64,000 nt of DNA, from contig JAZBQD010000027.1 of NCBI GenBank assembly GCA_036583965.1, forward strand, positions 19,953,001-20,017,000. Reading direction: 5' to 3'. Positions 29,501-44,667 of this stretch are shown piece by piece. Each line of letters starts with the position of its first letter. The first letter of the stretch is position 1. The notes under the pieces were generated by a model, which saw only the letters and a program-made list of their open reading frames with translations, was not told the DNA's origin and ran no database searches. Both the position numbers and the translations under genes were made by a program. The DNA is from Prunella strophiata. Its lineage: Eukaryota > Chordata > Aves > Passeriformes > Prunellidae.

Positions 29501-32500
29501 CCACACTGTGACTGGAGCTCTGCCCATGGCTGGAGTGTGGTGCCAGCTGGGCAAAGCAGGAAAGCTGGGGGGGAGAGGGCATTGCTGTGCTCTGGCACTG
29601 CTGAAATTCCACACAAGTGGTTTGGGGTCAGAAAATACGATTATGTTAACAGCTACAAATATGATACAGGCTAAAGAATATCCCTTACTAATCTCTGCAT
29701 CAAGTTCCTTAGCTGGGCACTGAGTCTGATCCAGCTCTTGGTGACAGCTGCAGGACTTTTTCAGCTGACATAAATGGATTATCTTTGATGTTAGGCACTT
29801 AGGAGAACGAGTGGGGCTGTCACTGTGTTGTTGGGAGGGACATTTTCTCATGTGGTGATTTGCATGGATTTTAGTGGCTTTTGCAAGGTACCACCCAGGG
29901 GTAAGAGTTTCAGTGAATCAGCACTGCTTGCTGACAGCCTCTGGAGATCTCAGTGTCCCAGTCCTCATGTACTGTGCCTGCCCAGTGGTCTGATACATTC
30001 CACAGTCAAAAAACAATCAGAAGAGGGGATGGTATGTGACAAATGCAATGTCTTTCTCTACTGCAATAGTTTATAGTTAGGCATTGCTGCTGTATCTTCA
30101 ATTACAACTTTCTATCGACTCAATGTTCATATTCAGTAATATATTAGCACATGTAGGGCTGATTTTCATTCTTTTTGTTACACAAACAACTTAAAGATTA
30201 TCCCTGTGTCCAGGAGGCTCTAGTTGCTTGGTCTTTATAAACTCAGGTTTGTCAGGAGACACTTGCTTCTCTATGGTACATGCTAGAATTGATAAATCAG
30301 GTTTTACTTTGAAAAAGTGAGGGAGCCTAACTCAAAATACGTTATGTACCTTGTTGAGCCTTTCTCTCAAGAGCTGCTTTTGTAAGAATTGCATTTTCCT
30401 TATGCACACTTGACTAATGCACTTTGTGTATTGCAATATGTGTACACTGTCCTAAATGAATCTATTTAGAGATTCTGGGGAAGCTCATTCCCCCCTGTAT
30501 CTATGTGCAGCATATTTCTGTCTGTGGCCTATGTACCCAACACCAGTCATATTCACACCAGCTTGTTTTAATCACCTTACTCAGATGCCAACTCAGATAT
30601 TAGTTTCTCTATGATATTACAGAGTGATCTGTCCTACAAAAGTGAGTTTTTATTTTTGTTTCCTACCCAGAGTCTTCAGCTCCCAGTGTAAGTACCTGAG
30701 ATGGATACCCAAGTGTAAGTGACAATGATCTGAAAGTCTGCCTCTAACAATGCAAGCTATTCCTTAGTGAGAGTATTTTTTCACATAATTCCCTGGTGTT
30801 TTCACAGTCTGAGATACTTATTTTAAACAGCAGAGCAGTCTCACTGTGTCAGTGGACACAGGTGTTTTGCATTGCACACATCCTCTGCAGGCTTTATGAA
30901 ACTGTACCTAAGCAGTAGGAATGAGCCCCCTGGCTGTGTCACTTGCTGCTGGCTTGTCCTCCTGGGCAGGTGCTGGTGCTGTTAGACACACTGGGCAAAG
31001 CCTGGCACACAGGGCATCCTGATGTGCTCCTCCACGTTTGCTTTCCACTTCATATAAACCTATGCAGGAAATTCCAGGGCTTAGAATTCAAATCCCAGGA
31101 TGCACAATGACTATTTTCCCCCCCCCATATAATAATTACAAAGCCTTTATGATCATCATAATCTTGTTTTTTACAGAGCCCTAATTAAAATAAAAGCTTG
31201 GTGTTGGCCCATAACTGGTTTGTGATCTCCTCACATACTCATCAACTTACCTTCTGCATTTTGCTTTTATTTGCCCCTTCTTGCACATTTTGCTTTGTCC
31301 AATAGATGCCACAGTTAGCTTGCCAAATTGCTAGTTGGAAATTGCATTTACAGTTTCCAAATTATATGTTAGGTTTTCATAATACCTTAAATAGACAAAC
31401 ATTTGAAGAAAGTCTCAAGAATATAGTCTTACATTTTCCTGCCTCTTGAGGTAATTTTGCCAAGTAAACTATGAAAAGACACGGGTTTGGGATGCAAATC
31501 AGGTCTTTGTTATTTACATAACCAAAGTCCTTGCTTCTCCTTTCCATGTAATGCCTGAAGTTATGCAGACATAAAAAAATAAAGACAATGTATTTCAGTG
31601 GAAATATACCTAATTCTAAGCATATTTCCTATGTGGAAAAAAGAGGGTAGATAATTTACCAATAATAAGAATATTTTATCAAGTGTAAATCTATCTACAC
31701 ACTTAAATATCATCAGATATTCAAGCCATGCCAACTATAGGAAAATTAGGACATGTAATAAATTTCCTAGAACATGTTAAAATGAAAAATAAAAAAGTTT
31801 TGTTCATCATAATAAATGCAGTTGTTTATGTCCTGATTTGATATAACCAAAAATCACAGATAAGGAGGTCATTCAAGATCAGAAAATGCAGGTATTATTT
31901 TCTTATTCTGAGGACCAGAAAAACTAATTCTGACAGTTTGTCAGTCCAAATACTCTAGGTAAAGAAATACAATTTCTCTTTTGTCATTTTGACATCAATA
32001 TTATTTCCGTTGTTCTCAAAGACCTTTTCTACTTGAATTGCATATTATACAATGTGAAGATTATTACACTTTTCCCTACCAGGACTGATTGTTCTCCTGC
32101 TGTCATACATATGTGATATGACCCTTAATTTGAGGGAGTTGGAATATATAAATTACAACATACATTTCTGTATGCTTGTCTGTAATGGAGTGAAAGCCTT
32201 CCTGATGGGAAATAACAATGATTTCTTTGATAAAACAAAATGGACAGAGAGAAGCATTTTTATGTCACCCACTCAGATGAATGCAGAGATGCTGATGTTC
32301 TAAATGCATCATCAAGGTCAGTTGATAATGTTTTCCCTCTCAAGACTTTATAATTTAGTTTTAACTGCAGATCTTTGAGTTTTGTGAATCTGGACGAACA
32401 TGAGCTCATCTGTATACATGACTCATGTATAGGTCCTTGGTAAAGATTATATCCCAGATACTGATGGGTAATAAATTTTAAGGAATAAATGAAGTCAAAC

Positions 32501-35500
32501 AAATAATGCAGGATTCTACACTGAGTAGAATGGAGGCCTGCTGTTAACTGAGAAAATGGCTGGGAGGTCTCAAACTGGACCATGCTGCTGTGGCATTCTC
32601 TTCCCACTTGCTGTGCATTCCTCCCCTTTGGGCTTTGAGTACTTTGTGCCATGTACCAGCAGTGTCAGCAGCTGGTGTGAGCAGGTCTGACACCCAGGTG
32701 CTACAAGATGGTCTCTTTTTGGGCTAGGACAAGCCAGTGATGCTGTTATGGGACATCATCCTGCTGGCCTCTGTTTGGCACAGGCTGGGTGACACTGGCA
32801 ATGTCTTTAATCAGAAATGCTTTGATGTTCCATCAGTTATGCTTTGCCAGTTTTCCCAATGGAAAAAAAAAAAAAAAAAAGTTTTTGCAATAGCACATAG
32901 TAAAATTAGAATATGTTCTGTTTCTTTTATGTAAATTCTTTAAAGCCATTTTCAGTGGTAGAATGGGTTTAAATAAGGGTAAAAAAGACTCATTTAAACT
33001 ATTAAAACTGCTAAATAGAGCAGGTTTCTTAGCAGTTAAATTAGGTTTCTCATGAAAAAAATTCATTTACAATCAGCTGCTGGTTCAAAAGGTGTAAAGC
33101 CATCAGGATAAACATTAAAGCAGAAACTCTACCACTTTACAGATTAAACACTCAATTCTGAACAAAAGACAAGTTAATGCACATATATATATATTTCCAT
33201 TGAGATTACAATATTATCACATAACTAATTTTAAAGAGATAAGAAACCTCACTGCACAGTGGTAGACTTACTAAAGATAAGGTAAAATTTATTAGAAAAA
33301 TAAATACAAAAAATGTTCATAATAAACTTTTTTTTTTGGTAAGGCTTCCCCAAAGTTTTATTCAATGTATTCATACTATCTTGATCTGGGGATTAGACTG
33401 GACATTCTAGTGAATATTTGAGATTGGGAGCCTCGAGTTGAAGCTTCCTTTACATGGTACTGCTGACTCCTCTCAAAGCAATTCCTGCAGACTGGAACTG
33501 TCTGTGAGAGGTTCAATTAAAACAATTTAAAAGGAAGTATTGCTTTAGCATATTTAAATTACATACAAGTTTTCAAAAAGTCACTAAAATTGATGGAAGG
33601 AACTTGTTATACTTCAATAGACAGTGGATGAGGCTGAGCAGCTTCAGTCTCCCAGTCCATAAGAGGGGCTCTGCCCCTGTGCAGCTCCAGTGGTGGAACC
33701 ATGGAACTGTGAGACCATTCCAGACCTGGTCTCACAGCCTGGCAAGGTGAGCAAGCTGGAGAAGAGAAGGCCTGAAAAGGGAGTGAAGATGCAAGGACTA
33801 GGTATGATATAGGTCTTACAGGTCAGAGGCCCTTTCCTGTTTGTGTGTAAATAAGATAAACAGCGACAGCACCAGGCTTTGCTGCCTGTCCTTGGCACTG
33901 GCTCACACTCAGTGTGCCTGTTTCAAACTCACTGCTGTAGGAGTACTTGTCTTGCACCTCAAAGGCACTGATTTCCTGCTGTCTTGTACCTTGTGCAGAT
34001 ACTTGTCTCACAGCCAACTGCCTTCAACTGTACTGGGTTTGATGGATGAGTTTTATTTGCAGCAGCTCTTTCCAGATTGCTGAGACATCTTTGATCTTTG
34101 TTGCTATGTACCTGGTCAGCAAAAGAGAATCATCAGCAAGATGCAACTTTCTTAGCAGACTTTTTAGCTGATGCTACATTTTAGAAAATGATAGCTTTAA
34201 TGTATGGTTTCACTCAGATAACTGCTTCCTGATGCCTGCCTTGGTTCTTAGATGTGACGTTACTCTAGGCAAGCCCACAAACCCAATATCCTGTCACTTC
34301 TGGATGCCTGCAGCACAAAGGAAGGGAAAACCAGCTTTTTTCCTGTATGGACTAGAATATATTGTTTTACTGGATTTTTGATGCAAAAGCAGCCAAATTC
34401 AGTGGCAATTCAATCCTATATTAAAGCAAGCTAAAGACCTATTGCAAACTTCAGGTGACTTGTTATCTGTAGCATGATTTTGCTGAATAACAGGAGCAGA
34501 GGCCATTTTCTGAGTGTTTTAAAAATAAATTATACAAGTACAGACTGTAGCAGACACTGCACAGAAGAGTGGCTTAGCACAATCCAACAATCATGGAAAG
34601 CACAGCTGTCCAAGGTAATTAAGAAAATCCTGGGAGATTGGTCAGTCTAGTGATGGCCAGGACATTGCAGTGCTGGGGCTGAAGGCTGATCACATCCCAC
34701 TCTTGTGCTTGCACTCTCCAGCTAAATGGTAACCAGGAGGAAGAAAAGATTATCAGTAAGGTAAAAATCAAATTCTGTCTGTTCCCCTGTTTTCTAGTAA
34801 TGCAGCACCAACACAAGGTATAAAGCTTTCTAGACTCCTGCTTTACTCTGATTTACTGTAACACCAGCTGTAAAATAATATAGAATTACACTATTATTAC
34901 TTCACTATTATTAGGCCTCAATGAATTACTTTTATTTCTCTCATCATTGAACGAATCTGCAGTATGCACATTCTAAGTAATAAAAGAAGTACTTTTATAT
35001 ATCAAACTATTTGAAAGATCTTAATTTTGGATTTACTTTTATTTAATCATACAAAAGTGCAATTACTAAAAAAATTCCTGTGACTCATTTCCATATCTTC
35101 TTGATAGCCAAGCAAATGTGTTATATAGTACTTAAAAAAATTATGTTCTTAATGGTAACATCCATAGCTGGCAAGACCATTCCTGATGTTCCTTAGAACC
35201 ACAGTGTTAAGTGCCAATGACAGATTTATTTTTCAGTATAATTCACCAGAGAATTACTCTAGTTCAGTGATAGTCACTGGAAATTTTTCTTCTTCAATGG
35301 TGAGGGATTTAAATTCAGAAAAACTGTGTTTTAGGCCATGTTAATAAACAATATTAAAATATACTCAAGGAAAAAAGTACATTTTCTTAACTTGAAATCT
35401 AGAGTTGGGATTTGAAAGTTATAAGTTATTCTGAGCTTTACACTGTCTGCAGTGTAGGACACTTTTTCTGGTTTTCCAACTAGAGCACGTCTATAATGCT

Positions 35501-35712
35501 AGAATAATACAAGTCAAATAAATGGATTTAGAATGAAAAGGCATGAATTTGTCTATGGAGGGTTGTGGTATAAAGTAGAAATATAATTATCAAAGACTTT
35601 TTTCCACTGGCTACTTTTCTACAACTCAGCATTTTGGAGACTGTTTTCACTGAGGGAGTTTTGTTGGGTTTTTTTTTTTTTTTTTTTTTGCTTATATTGT
35701 GTATGCACTGCT

Positions 35713-35715
<3 letters not shown>

Positions 35716-35750
<35 letters not shown>
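35716..35750. repeat. (AT)n microsatellite
   Basis: About 17 perfect AT dinucleotides. A T run (about 35,669-35,689) lies shortly upstream. Confidence 0.97.
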
Positions 35751-35752
<2 letters not shown>

Positions 35753-38559
35753 ACTAAGACTACTATAACTTCTAAAAATACAGCTGGAGAAACAGTAAAA
35801 CACATTAGAATACATATGATAAATCTGTATGGTTGCTTTCTGAAATACTAATCTCTTGAAGCACATTGGGATAGCTAAAAGCAGTGACTACTTAAAAAAA
35901 GTGAGACAGATATGCAACAAAAATGTTGAGCTATTGTTTCTTGTATTCAAATACAAGGTCACCAAATTAATATGTGGGTCTTATGCACCCTTATGGGCAG
36001 AATCCAAGCAACTTGCTCAATGTTTTGTTATTTACTGCTTGCTATTTATTAAAGAACACTTGCATGGAAGTGGAAGGTTACCTCAGCTTTTTGCATGTGA
36101 ACTGTGGGATATGTTCCCTGCCTGGGAGATATTACAGCTTAACAGATGTCTCCCAGATGGTTCTCTGATCCAGGCGAACACAGAAGTCAGGTCAGCAACT
36201 TCGGAAATAAAATTCAACTCACAGGAAATACTTATAGTTGATTCAGCATGCAGCAATATGACCTTTATTAGTATTGAAGGAAAAAGAAGAGAAAAAGTTT
36301 ACATACTTAGACTAGAAAGCTTTTGGTGAAAGTATCAGAGAAACTCTTTAGTTTGGCATTCCTAGGGCTTACCCAAAGTTAAAAAAAAAAAAAAAAAAAA
36401 AATGAAAGGAGAAAGGTTTAATAGAATAACAAACTTTTTGGTAAAAATATTAAAGAAACTTTTAGTTTGCTATTCCTGAGGTCTACTCAATATCAAAGAA
36501 ATTTGACACAAAATACCTAATCTTTCACATATCGTAAGTGCCTTTTTAACATGTGGACACCCAACTTAGACACTCTGAAAACCCTGCATTCAAAATGACA
36601 ATAAATATTAATGTTCATAGGTATCTACTTGAGGTGTTATTCACAAAGACTGACTCTGTGATCCCTAAAGCCAATGCAGGAAGAAAAGCTACTAAAAAGT
36701 GCTCTGTGCTATAAATCTCTTCTAGGGCAGGGAAAAGCAGCAGCATCTCAGGCACATGTTAAAGAAAGGGAAACAATCCTGCTCTTGTGGGGTTAGCCAG
36801 ACCAGCAAGCAGAAACCCATGTGGTGGGACAGCAGGAGCATTGGGCTGGCACAGGGAGCACAGCAGAGCATGTATGCCTGTAATGTTCACAGAGAGGCCA
36901 CAAAAGAAAGCAGATGACTAAAACTTGCACTTGTATGTGGTTTCAGTTACTAGTGTCATCTTTATGGCAGTGTCATTTGATATGTGCTCCATTTTTTTAG
37001 CTGCTTTGAAGCATTCTTACTGCACACCAAATTCATTTTAGGTTGGCTGGTGTGGTATTTATTTGTGCCAAATGTAGCAATTAGTTGTCAAGTAGATTTT
37101 CATATCCTGAAGGTAGATGGTACATTTTAAAGGCTTTACAGGATGCCAAGGTCACTGTGCTTGTGTCCTCTTGGTGAGAGCCCTCAAGGCGCCGAGAGGC
37201 TTTAAGGGCCTTGACCAGCCTCAGCTGGAGCCTCCACTCACACCCCTGTCCATAGGCCCAGGAGCTGTTTCTAAGCTGAGCCTTTGGCTGTCAGTGGCAC
37301 TGCTGGAGGAGTGCTGGTCTAGTTCAGTGCTGGTCACACCTGCCCTTGGCTACTGAGCTCCATGATTTGGACCTTGGCCTTCAGACTTGGACTGCTGCAG
37401 TGCTGTGGGCCTGCCTGGCAGGAACTGATCCTGGTGTGTGGGGCTGACTCTGTCCCTCCATGTCAGAGCTGTACCATCACAGGGACCTTGTCCTGTGATG
37501 TGGGCTCTTAGTTGGATGTGGGGGCTGTCTCTGGGGGTTTCCTGCCCACCTTGCTCAGGTGCTGTGGGGCTGTGCCCTGGCTGCTCTGTTTTGCTCAGCT
37601 CCTACCTTGCCTTTCCTGATGGCCAGAGATGTTGCCCACTGAGGCTTGCTCTTGTGCAGCTTGTCCTTAGTCTTCAGTACATCTTCTCATCATGCAGTGG
37701 TAATTAATATTTATTAGATTTTATTTGTATCTTTCTCTTCTAGATTTTCTATTCCTTTTTCTCTTCAGGTTTCCAGTTGATTTTGCCCTTCCTTTCCTAC
37801 CCTTCTTCTCAGGCTCTCGCTGGACCTCCTAGTTGTAGATCTCACTCCTCTCTCAAATTCTCCTGTCTCTTTCCTCTAGGAAATCCCTGACAGTTGTCTC
37901 CAGTAGAACTACTTCATGCCTATCCTTGATGAATGAAGATTTATGACTTGATCTGTCCCTAAATCAAGCACTTCCTCAGGCGGCTTCCTCACAAAATACA
38001 TCAGAAGAATTTTACTGAAAGTGAAAGGCAGAGAAAAATCTCAGGAGTTATAAGAGAAGTAATAATTTATTATATACTCTTAGTGAAATCCAAGAAAGGT
38101 CACTGCACTTAGAGGATTGAGGAGGAGTGAGGGGTTGGGTGTGGAATAAAATGCCAAGCTCTCCCTTAACTGAATCTTAGGTGTACAAATCCCAAGCTCT
38201 TCCTCTTTAAAATATTCACGTAAAGTTTCTCTTGCCAAAATTATTGCTGAATAAGCAGAAAGGAAAATGCCATCTTGGTTTGGTTTGGTTTAGTTTGGTT
38301 TATTTCTGGGCTAAAGTTCTGGAATAAGTAATAAGTTAGGAGAACGTTCTGAAGTAAATGCAGTGTTTGACAGATGTGCTTCTTTCAGAGCAGACAAGTT
38401 TTCTCCACTAACTAATGCTTATGCAAAATGTAAATAAGGATCTGCTGTTTGGTTCCTTCCATCAGGGGGTACAAACCAGAAACACTACTAGGAGATTTCA
38501 GGAACCCCATGCAGGCTTTGTGGTGTATTTTCTACACTGATGAACTGATTTACAAATAA

Positions 38560-38690
38560 AGGGGCTAGGTGTGGAAAAAAGGAAAAAATAAAAACCACAA
38601 AACCAAGCAAACAATAAAAACCAAAAACCAACAATAAAAAATGAGGCAAAAAGAAAAAAACCCACAACACCACCAGGAAAAAAGCCTCTG
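38560..38690. repeat. A-rich low-complexity stretch
   Basis: Long runs of A broken by CC and single bases, with several accaa and caataaaa motifs. No element body is recognised. Confidence 0.75.
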
Positions 38691-41600
38691 CAAACCAAAG
38701 CCCCCCAACAGCACCTGACTACAGCCATACAGTGGGGCTCTGCCTCAGCACAGCTCTTGGAAGTAGCACCACAGCAGCTTCCTCTTACCCCTGTTGTTAC
38801 AGTAGCAAGGGGCAGCTCTCTAATGAAGAAAATCATTCATTTCACACTCCCCCAACATTCATTTTCACAGCTTTCTGGTCCAAGCATTTTGCTGAATGTG
38901 AGACTGGGGTTTGTTTGGGGTTCTTTTTCCCACTATGTGAAGCAATTGAGACGTCATTGGTTCATTACAAATTCTTTTTCTGTGACAGGAATCAAACCAT
39001 AGCAGCCAAACCTTCCCTTTGTCATTCTGATTGCCAAAAGCTTTTTATGGCCTCCTGACTGCCATGTTCCAAGGCTGTGTTCAACAGTGCCTTGTTTCCA
39101 TTTGTTCCACCATTTCATCTCACTGCTATATCCCTATAGCAGATGCAGAGGCTACTATAGTAACTAAAAAGGCAGTATTTCTTCTTCCTAAATTAAGGAA
39201 CTAAGAGTAGGAAATTCCAGTGATCCCCTAGACAGAGTATGCCATCTGCACATTCTCCTTTGATGAACAGTAAATTTAAATTTCAGCTTTCCTGGTGGCT
39301 TTCTGATCTGAACTATGTTGAATGCTCAGACATCAGTCCAGGCAGTAATTAATGGGACTAATGGGATTCCAGCTTGCTCCTGAAGGGCTCTGCTTGAGGC
39401 AGAGTGCTCAGCCCCAGCCTGTGGAAGCTTTGGGCAAAGGGAGCACGCTGTGGGAAACACTGGGATACGGTGAAACTCCACGGAGTGGCCTTGCCTAAGG
39501 TCTGACAAATATTTATAAGAAAAAAGGATTACTAAGATGATGATCTTTCACTTACAGACATCTTCCAGATCATTCTGGAAGCACACAGATGAAGGCAATG
39601 CCATGCTTCACTGCATAGATTTTATTAAAACTATAAAAATAACTGTCCTAAATGTTTAAACAACTTGGTTAGCCCCAGAGTTTCTTTATCTAGAAAAAGA
39701 ATGTTTGTCTTTTGAGGATAATTAATACTTAAATATAATAATATAAACATGAAAATAATTTGTTTTATAAAATCTAGGGCAAAAAAGTGGACTTAGGAGA
39801 GTGTGCACTTGAAAGCCTTTCAAAGCAGTCATGCTTGTATTCAGTAGAACCAGAATAATAACACGCTAGATAAAAACTCTAATTAGGGTATAACAAGCAG
39901 GTCCTAGGGGGAAATAAAGCCATTTATAGTGGTGTCTTAAATGAAGCAGAGCTGCAAAGTAAATTTTATAGACACTCTGCACTGGAAAGAATTTAGCCAC
40001 TAGTAAATATCCTTATGTTTTGCTGTTTGGCTTAAAATAGTGTCCTCTCATTCTCTTATACTTCTGCTTTTAAATAAGACCTGATTCCAATCTCTAGGCT
40101 GATTTTGGCACAATATATAAAGTGTAGATGTACACATCAGATATTAATGATTGTTTGAGCTCTTCTATTTAGCAGTAAAAGTGAGAAGTCCACTTCATTC
40201 CCATATGAAATTTGTTATCCTTTTCCATGATTTACACAAAGCCTTAGTGATAAGTGAGCTGCTGTAATTCAAGTCAATAAATATCCAGAAGACTTTTAAA
40301 GTTATCAAAGGAAATTATTTTTGCAGCAGAGAAGCTTCTTTTGCAAGAATGAAATTCTCACCAATTAAATACTGCCAGAAGTGAAGTAGATGTACTTCCT
40401 AGCATTAAAAAATAGAGTTGAGACACTAAGAAGTTTAAAAAAATACTCAAACAGAATAGGAGTCTGTTACAACATGACTCCTCAGAGTTTGGGAAATATA
40501 TAGATTTTTTTAATGGAAATTGTGGTGATGAAGACCAGAATAAGTCCAGGTAGATATTCTTACTGCTGTTCTTACCAATACTGAAGAAATACTTCACACA
40601 GTACCTGGATATCAGTGGGATTATTGGAGAAACAATTGTTTAAATTGCCTGGTCATGGGGTAGAAGAAGAAAAACAAGTGGCTTTCAACCACTGCTGTGA
40701 GTCTCTTGGAAGCAAAGGCTCATCTCTAGTTAAGCCTGAAGAAAGCCACAGGATTTTCTGTTGTGCTGCCCCATTAGAATGTGTTACTGCAGGGACACTG
40801 CAGCCATGTGAGCATGTGCTGGACACTCAGGGTCCCTGGCACTGGCATCCCAGTGGCACAGCATTTTCAGCAACTTTTAATGGCAAGTTTTAAACTTCAG
40901 GTACTTTTTGCCTATATCAGTATATAATATCTTTTATTGAAGGCAGTATTAGGTGTTTTTGAAGGTGACACTAAGCTTATACATGGAAATAAAATGAGTA
41001 TTATCCTATGTATTCAGCAGAATTACTGCAACCTGGTGATTTTGTGGAAGTCTACCTCAAAGCAAATTAGTGAAAACATGTTCAAAATGAGAGTTAGCAC
41101 AGTTATGTGACAAGAGCTCAGTTTCAGTATAATTGTTAATGAGTTTGCAAAAATGAAGCTTACTTTTAAAAAGAATGTGAATTATCCCTCACCTCAGAGC
41201 CTGCTGAGGATAGAGCAATGTCCCAATGAATTGGAATTGTAGTGTCATGTAGGCATTTCCCAATCAGACCCCAGGGTGAGTGGCAGATGCCATTTCAGTG
41301 GAAAACCAGGCTTTATGTACTCCTTACCTCTCAGAGAGTGTAATTTCCTTGCTTACATACTGAAAATAAGATCCAGATCTCTGACTGGCAGAAGTGCGCT
41401 ACATACATATCTAAAAGTGGGAAAGGCTGATATTAAGCTAGCTCCAAAGCTCTTTTCTGCTGGAACTGACTGGCACTGACCTAGCTTGCAAGCTGCTCTG
41501 AATTGTATAACCTGTTTTCATTCCTCCTCTGCTTTTGACATATGGGGATCACCTGAATGGAGCTGTGCCTTTAGCACTTCTGTACAGAAGGTAGCTGGCT

Positions 41601-42410
41601 GAGTATTGCTTTGTCTCCTGCAATCAGTACAGCCTTATTGTATTAATATTTCTGATAAGAAGATGGAAGAACTGCTGCAAAAAATAAGTGTTTGTGGGAG
41701 TTCATAGAAATGGCAAATGGTGAAAAATATTTAGCTCACTTGAAAGAATGCTGTTCCCTTGGAATCACATTGAGAAGATCATCAGTTCAATGGTGTCATG
41801 TGTGGAAGTCTAATGGAGCTCTTGGCTAAGACCCCCAACAATGTGGATCAAACCACTGCACTTCTAAATATAAAAGTGGGAAATTACTTATGGAAACAGA
41901 AAACAGAAATAATGCTTATGCAAATAAATAATATCACCTATTTTTTAGCAATAATTCCTAAATAGAAATGTCCTCCTTAATTCCAGATGCTCTTACAGCA
42001 CAGACAAATAAATTCCAAAACTGAAACTTTAACCCACTTTCTAACTATGTAGCACAGCTAAACAGAAAGAAATATAAATATACACCTGAGTTAGATACCT
42101 CAAATATCTTCTCAGTATACTTTCCCCTTTTTACAAAAGTCTTTACTCAAAGCAGTCCATATCAGCATCTAGGGAGAAGAACATAAGAACTGATTCAAAA
42201 ATAATGCAAATTTGCCTGGATTGTCAGAAAGAGGTATTGCTAAGATGTCTGATCTATATGGATTTGTACAGAAATTAACCAGCCTATATGTGCTTACAGC
42301 TACAATGCATCTAAGAAAAAGTAAACTTTTCATATATGAAAATGCTGCAGAGTTCCATAAAATAAACCAAAATATTAACAGTACAGTATCATTTGCAATA
42401 AGAAGTCACA

Positions 42411-42424
42411 GCATCATCTAGTGG
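42411..42424 (-). promoter_or_regulatory. CTCF-like motif at the left edge of the left duplicated copy
   Basis: The minus strand reads CCACTAGATGATGC, which fits the CTCF core (CCASYAGRKGGCRS) at 12 of 14 positions. Confidence 0.3.
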
Positions 42425-42651
42425 TCAAATATGAAAAGGAGAATTTTTGGTGGATTATCCATTGTTTTTGTCTTTTATTCAGACAGAAAAATTAAAACCA
42501 ACAAGAAAATGGCTGCTTATGCTCAGGAAAGCATGCAGGTTACCTGACCTAAAGCTTTCTTTAAATATTCATTTTCTCGTTTTGAAAAGAGTCATTTTTA
42601 CTGAATCAGCAATCATTTTGCAGCCTCAGGTCGAATGCATGCCCATGTAGC

Positions 42652-42835
42652 TGTGGTGGGTTGGCCCTGTCTGGATGCCAGGTGCCCAGCACAGCTCCTC
42701 TCTGGCTGCCCTCCTCAGCAGGACAGGGCACAGGACGTGTGACCAAAGGCTGGGACAGGGAGCGCCTGTCCTGGCACAACAGTGGCAGCTCCACCTTGGG
42801 GCCAGCTGGCACCTGGCTCTTCTGGGAGGGGAACT
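42652..42835 (+). mobile_element. Avian LTR fragment inside the left duplicated copy
   Basis: TGTGGTGGGTTGGCCCTGTC, then TGGATGCCAGGTGCCCAGCA and CCTCCTCAGCAGGACAGGG, match the start of an abundant bird LTR as I recall it (TGTGGTGGGTTGACCCTGGC type). Only the first part is present, so it predates and was carried along by the 1.63-kb duplication. Confidence 0.7.
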
Positions 42836-44667
42836 GAGTTTGAGTAACACATCTAATACTGCCTATAACGCCAGTATTTTTGATCTACAGAGTTGTTCTT
42901 GCAGCAATGACCTGGTAATACAGGATGTTGGCCTGCAGGCCAGCAAATACTGTACTGCCATTATTAATAAAGAGCCACAGGCTTTCAAAGCCTCAGGACT
43001 GAGGGATGTCAGATTTGTTTTGCTTGAACTCACATAGGCTTGTCTGGAGCTCTGTCTTAACCTGTTTAGATGTAGCATCAATTTTCCTTATGAGGTGGCT
43101 ATGCCAAATTTCATTTACTTTAACCTCTGCATCTGAAAACCAGATTTGATCTAAGCTGTAGTAAGTAACAAGTAGTCATTCTGTGGAGGAGGAAATATTT
43201 ATCACTAATGCAGAAGCACAGGCCTAGCATGACAGCAGAGGCCCTGGAATCAATGATGTGTATGGAGACACACATGCAGGCAAACATGCAAGAGCAGCTT
43301 AGAAGCTCTGTAGAAGCTGGAGCACCACACAGCATTTGGAACCCACATTTTGATTCTACTGGAAATAGAAAAAGGAAAAGTAAAAGCAGCCTCCACTTGG
43401 AGAAGCACTCAAACAGCCCTGGCTGCATAATCTACAGTTCTGCAAGTCACTGTTTGTATAGTTACAGATCACACTGTCGTTCTTACCAACTCAATACATT
43501 TTAACTGGAACTTGAATTTTTGTCTTCATGAAGTTACCACACATTTATAAAAATATAGTCACGTTCAATGGGATAAAAAAGGTGGAAAAAAAATCACTAG
43601 AAGGTTAATTAAGGCATGGAAAAGCTTGTTTACACAGCCTGTGGAATCTTCACCCTTATGGCCTTTTGACACCAGGCTGGAGGAAGTCCTGAATGATGTG
43701 GCTGGATTTCAATATTGACCTTGCTTTGAGTAGGAACTGGACTTGACTGACTGCACCAGAGATTGCTGCAAAAGGATCTCCCTCCTTTCCCACCCAAATG
43801 AGTCTGTAGCTCTGACTCTTACTGGTACTGCTAAACCTCTTGATTTTAATCTCTGTATAAGCAAAGAACTTCTAAGCCATAGATTTCAACAAAAACATGA
43901 TGCAATGGTGTTGAGGAACTCTATTGTTCAAAAATCTACAAATTAAACATCTTGGAAAATAAAAAAGGTAACATATTATTCATACATTTTCACTGTAGAC
44001 ATGATTGTGAGAGAAAGTGAATTTTTTTACTTTTTTTTTTTTTTTTCAGGCTGTTGTTTGAATGAGAGGTGTCATGCATATCATGAATGACAGACTCATG
44101 TATGTTAAACTCCAAAATATCTGGGGTTTCATAACAAATCATGGTAAGAAATATGCTGCCTCTGCAAGGTCTTGTCCAGATATATTCAAGTTGTAGCAAC
44201 ACCATTTGGAAAAAAGATGCCTCTCAAGGATAAATAGGAATGTAAAATACTGTACATTAAAATGAGAAACAAAATGTTCATTTCAGTCTATATAAGTATT
44301 CCTTTGCCCTTGGGGTTGTTTTTGGCTTTATACTAATAAAACCACAACTTTTGCATTAAGGAGGCAGCCTGCATTAGGCAACATCTGAATTTTAAGTGCA
44401 TGAAAAACAAAGTTACTGTTAGTATGGGAATTTGATATAGTTAAATCCAGTTCTCATACAAAGTAACAGGTAAATAACACCCAGAGATGGGTGTTTACAT
44501 TCAAATTCACTGACAAAGAGACTCGTATAGGAGAACAAAAGGATAATGTCTAATTGGGAAGTGGAAATAAATGGCTACTGTTCTAAAGTTCATATGGTTG
44601 GAGTTCAGGGGCTGTGCTGTTTAGGCAGGAAGAAGTTAACATTGCTGAAACTGAATTGATCTTAGTA

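Larger units (their letters stand above)
26260..42400. other. Gene desert, middle part
   Basis: AT-rich and without recognised genes. A GC-richer patch at 37,120-37,700 (rich in CTGTGGGGCTG-type sequence) may be an old LTR or other repeat, but I cannot place it. Poly-A runs lie at 27,574-27,597, 32,862-32,880 and 36,381-36,402. Confidence 0.55.
42401..44030. repeat. 1.63-kb duplicated segment, left copy
   Basis: This segment recurs at 58961-60597 in the same orientation at a constant offset of 16,560 bp over its first part. I count roughly 35-40 differences and small indels (about 2%). It includes an avian LTR fragment, but the rest shows no gene. Its left edge lacks the long poly-T present beside the right copy. 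Confidence 0.97.

Noticed and set aside
37117..37707. Open frames of 79-89 codons in a GC-rich patch
   Set aside because: No recognised protein; more likely an old repeat. Not called as a mobile element because I could not match it to a family.
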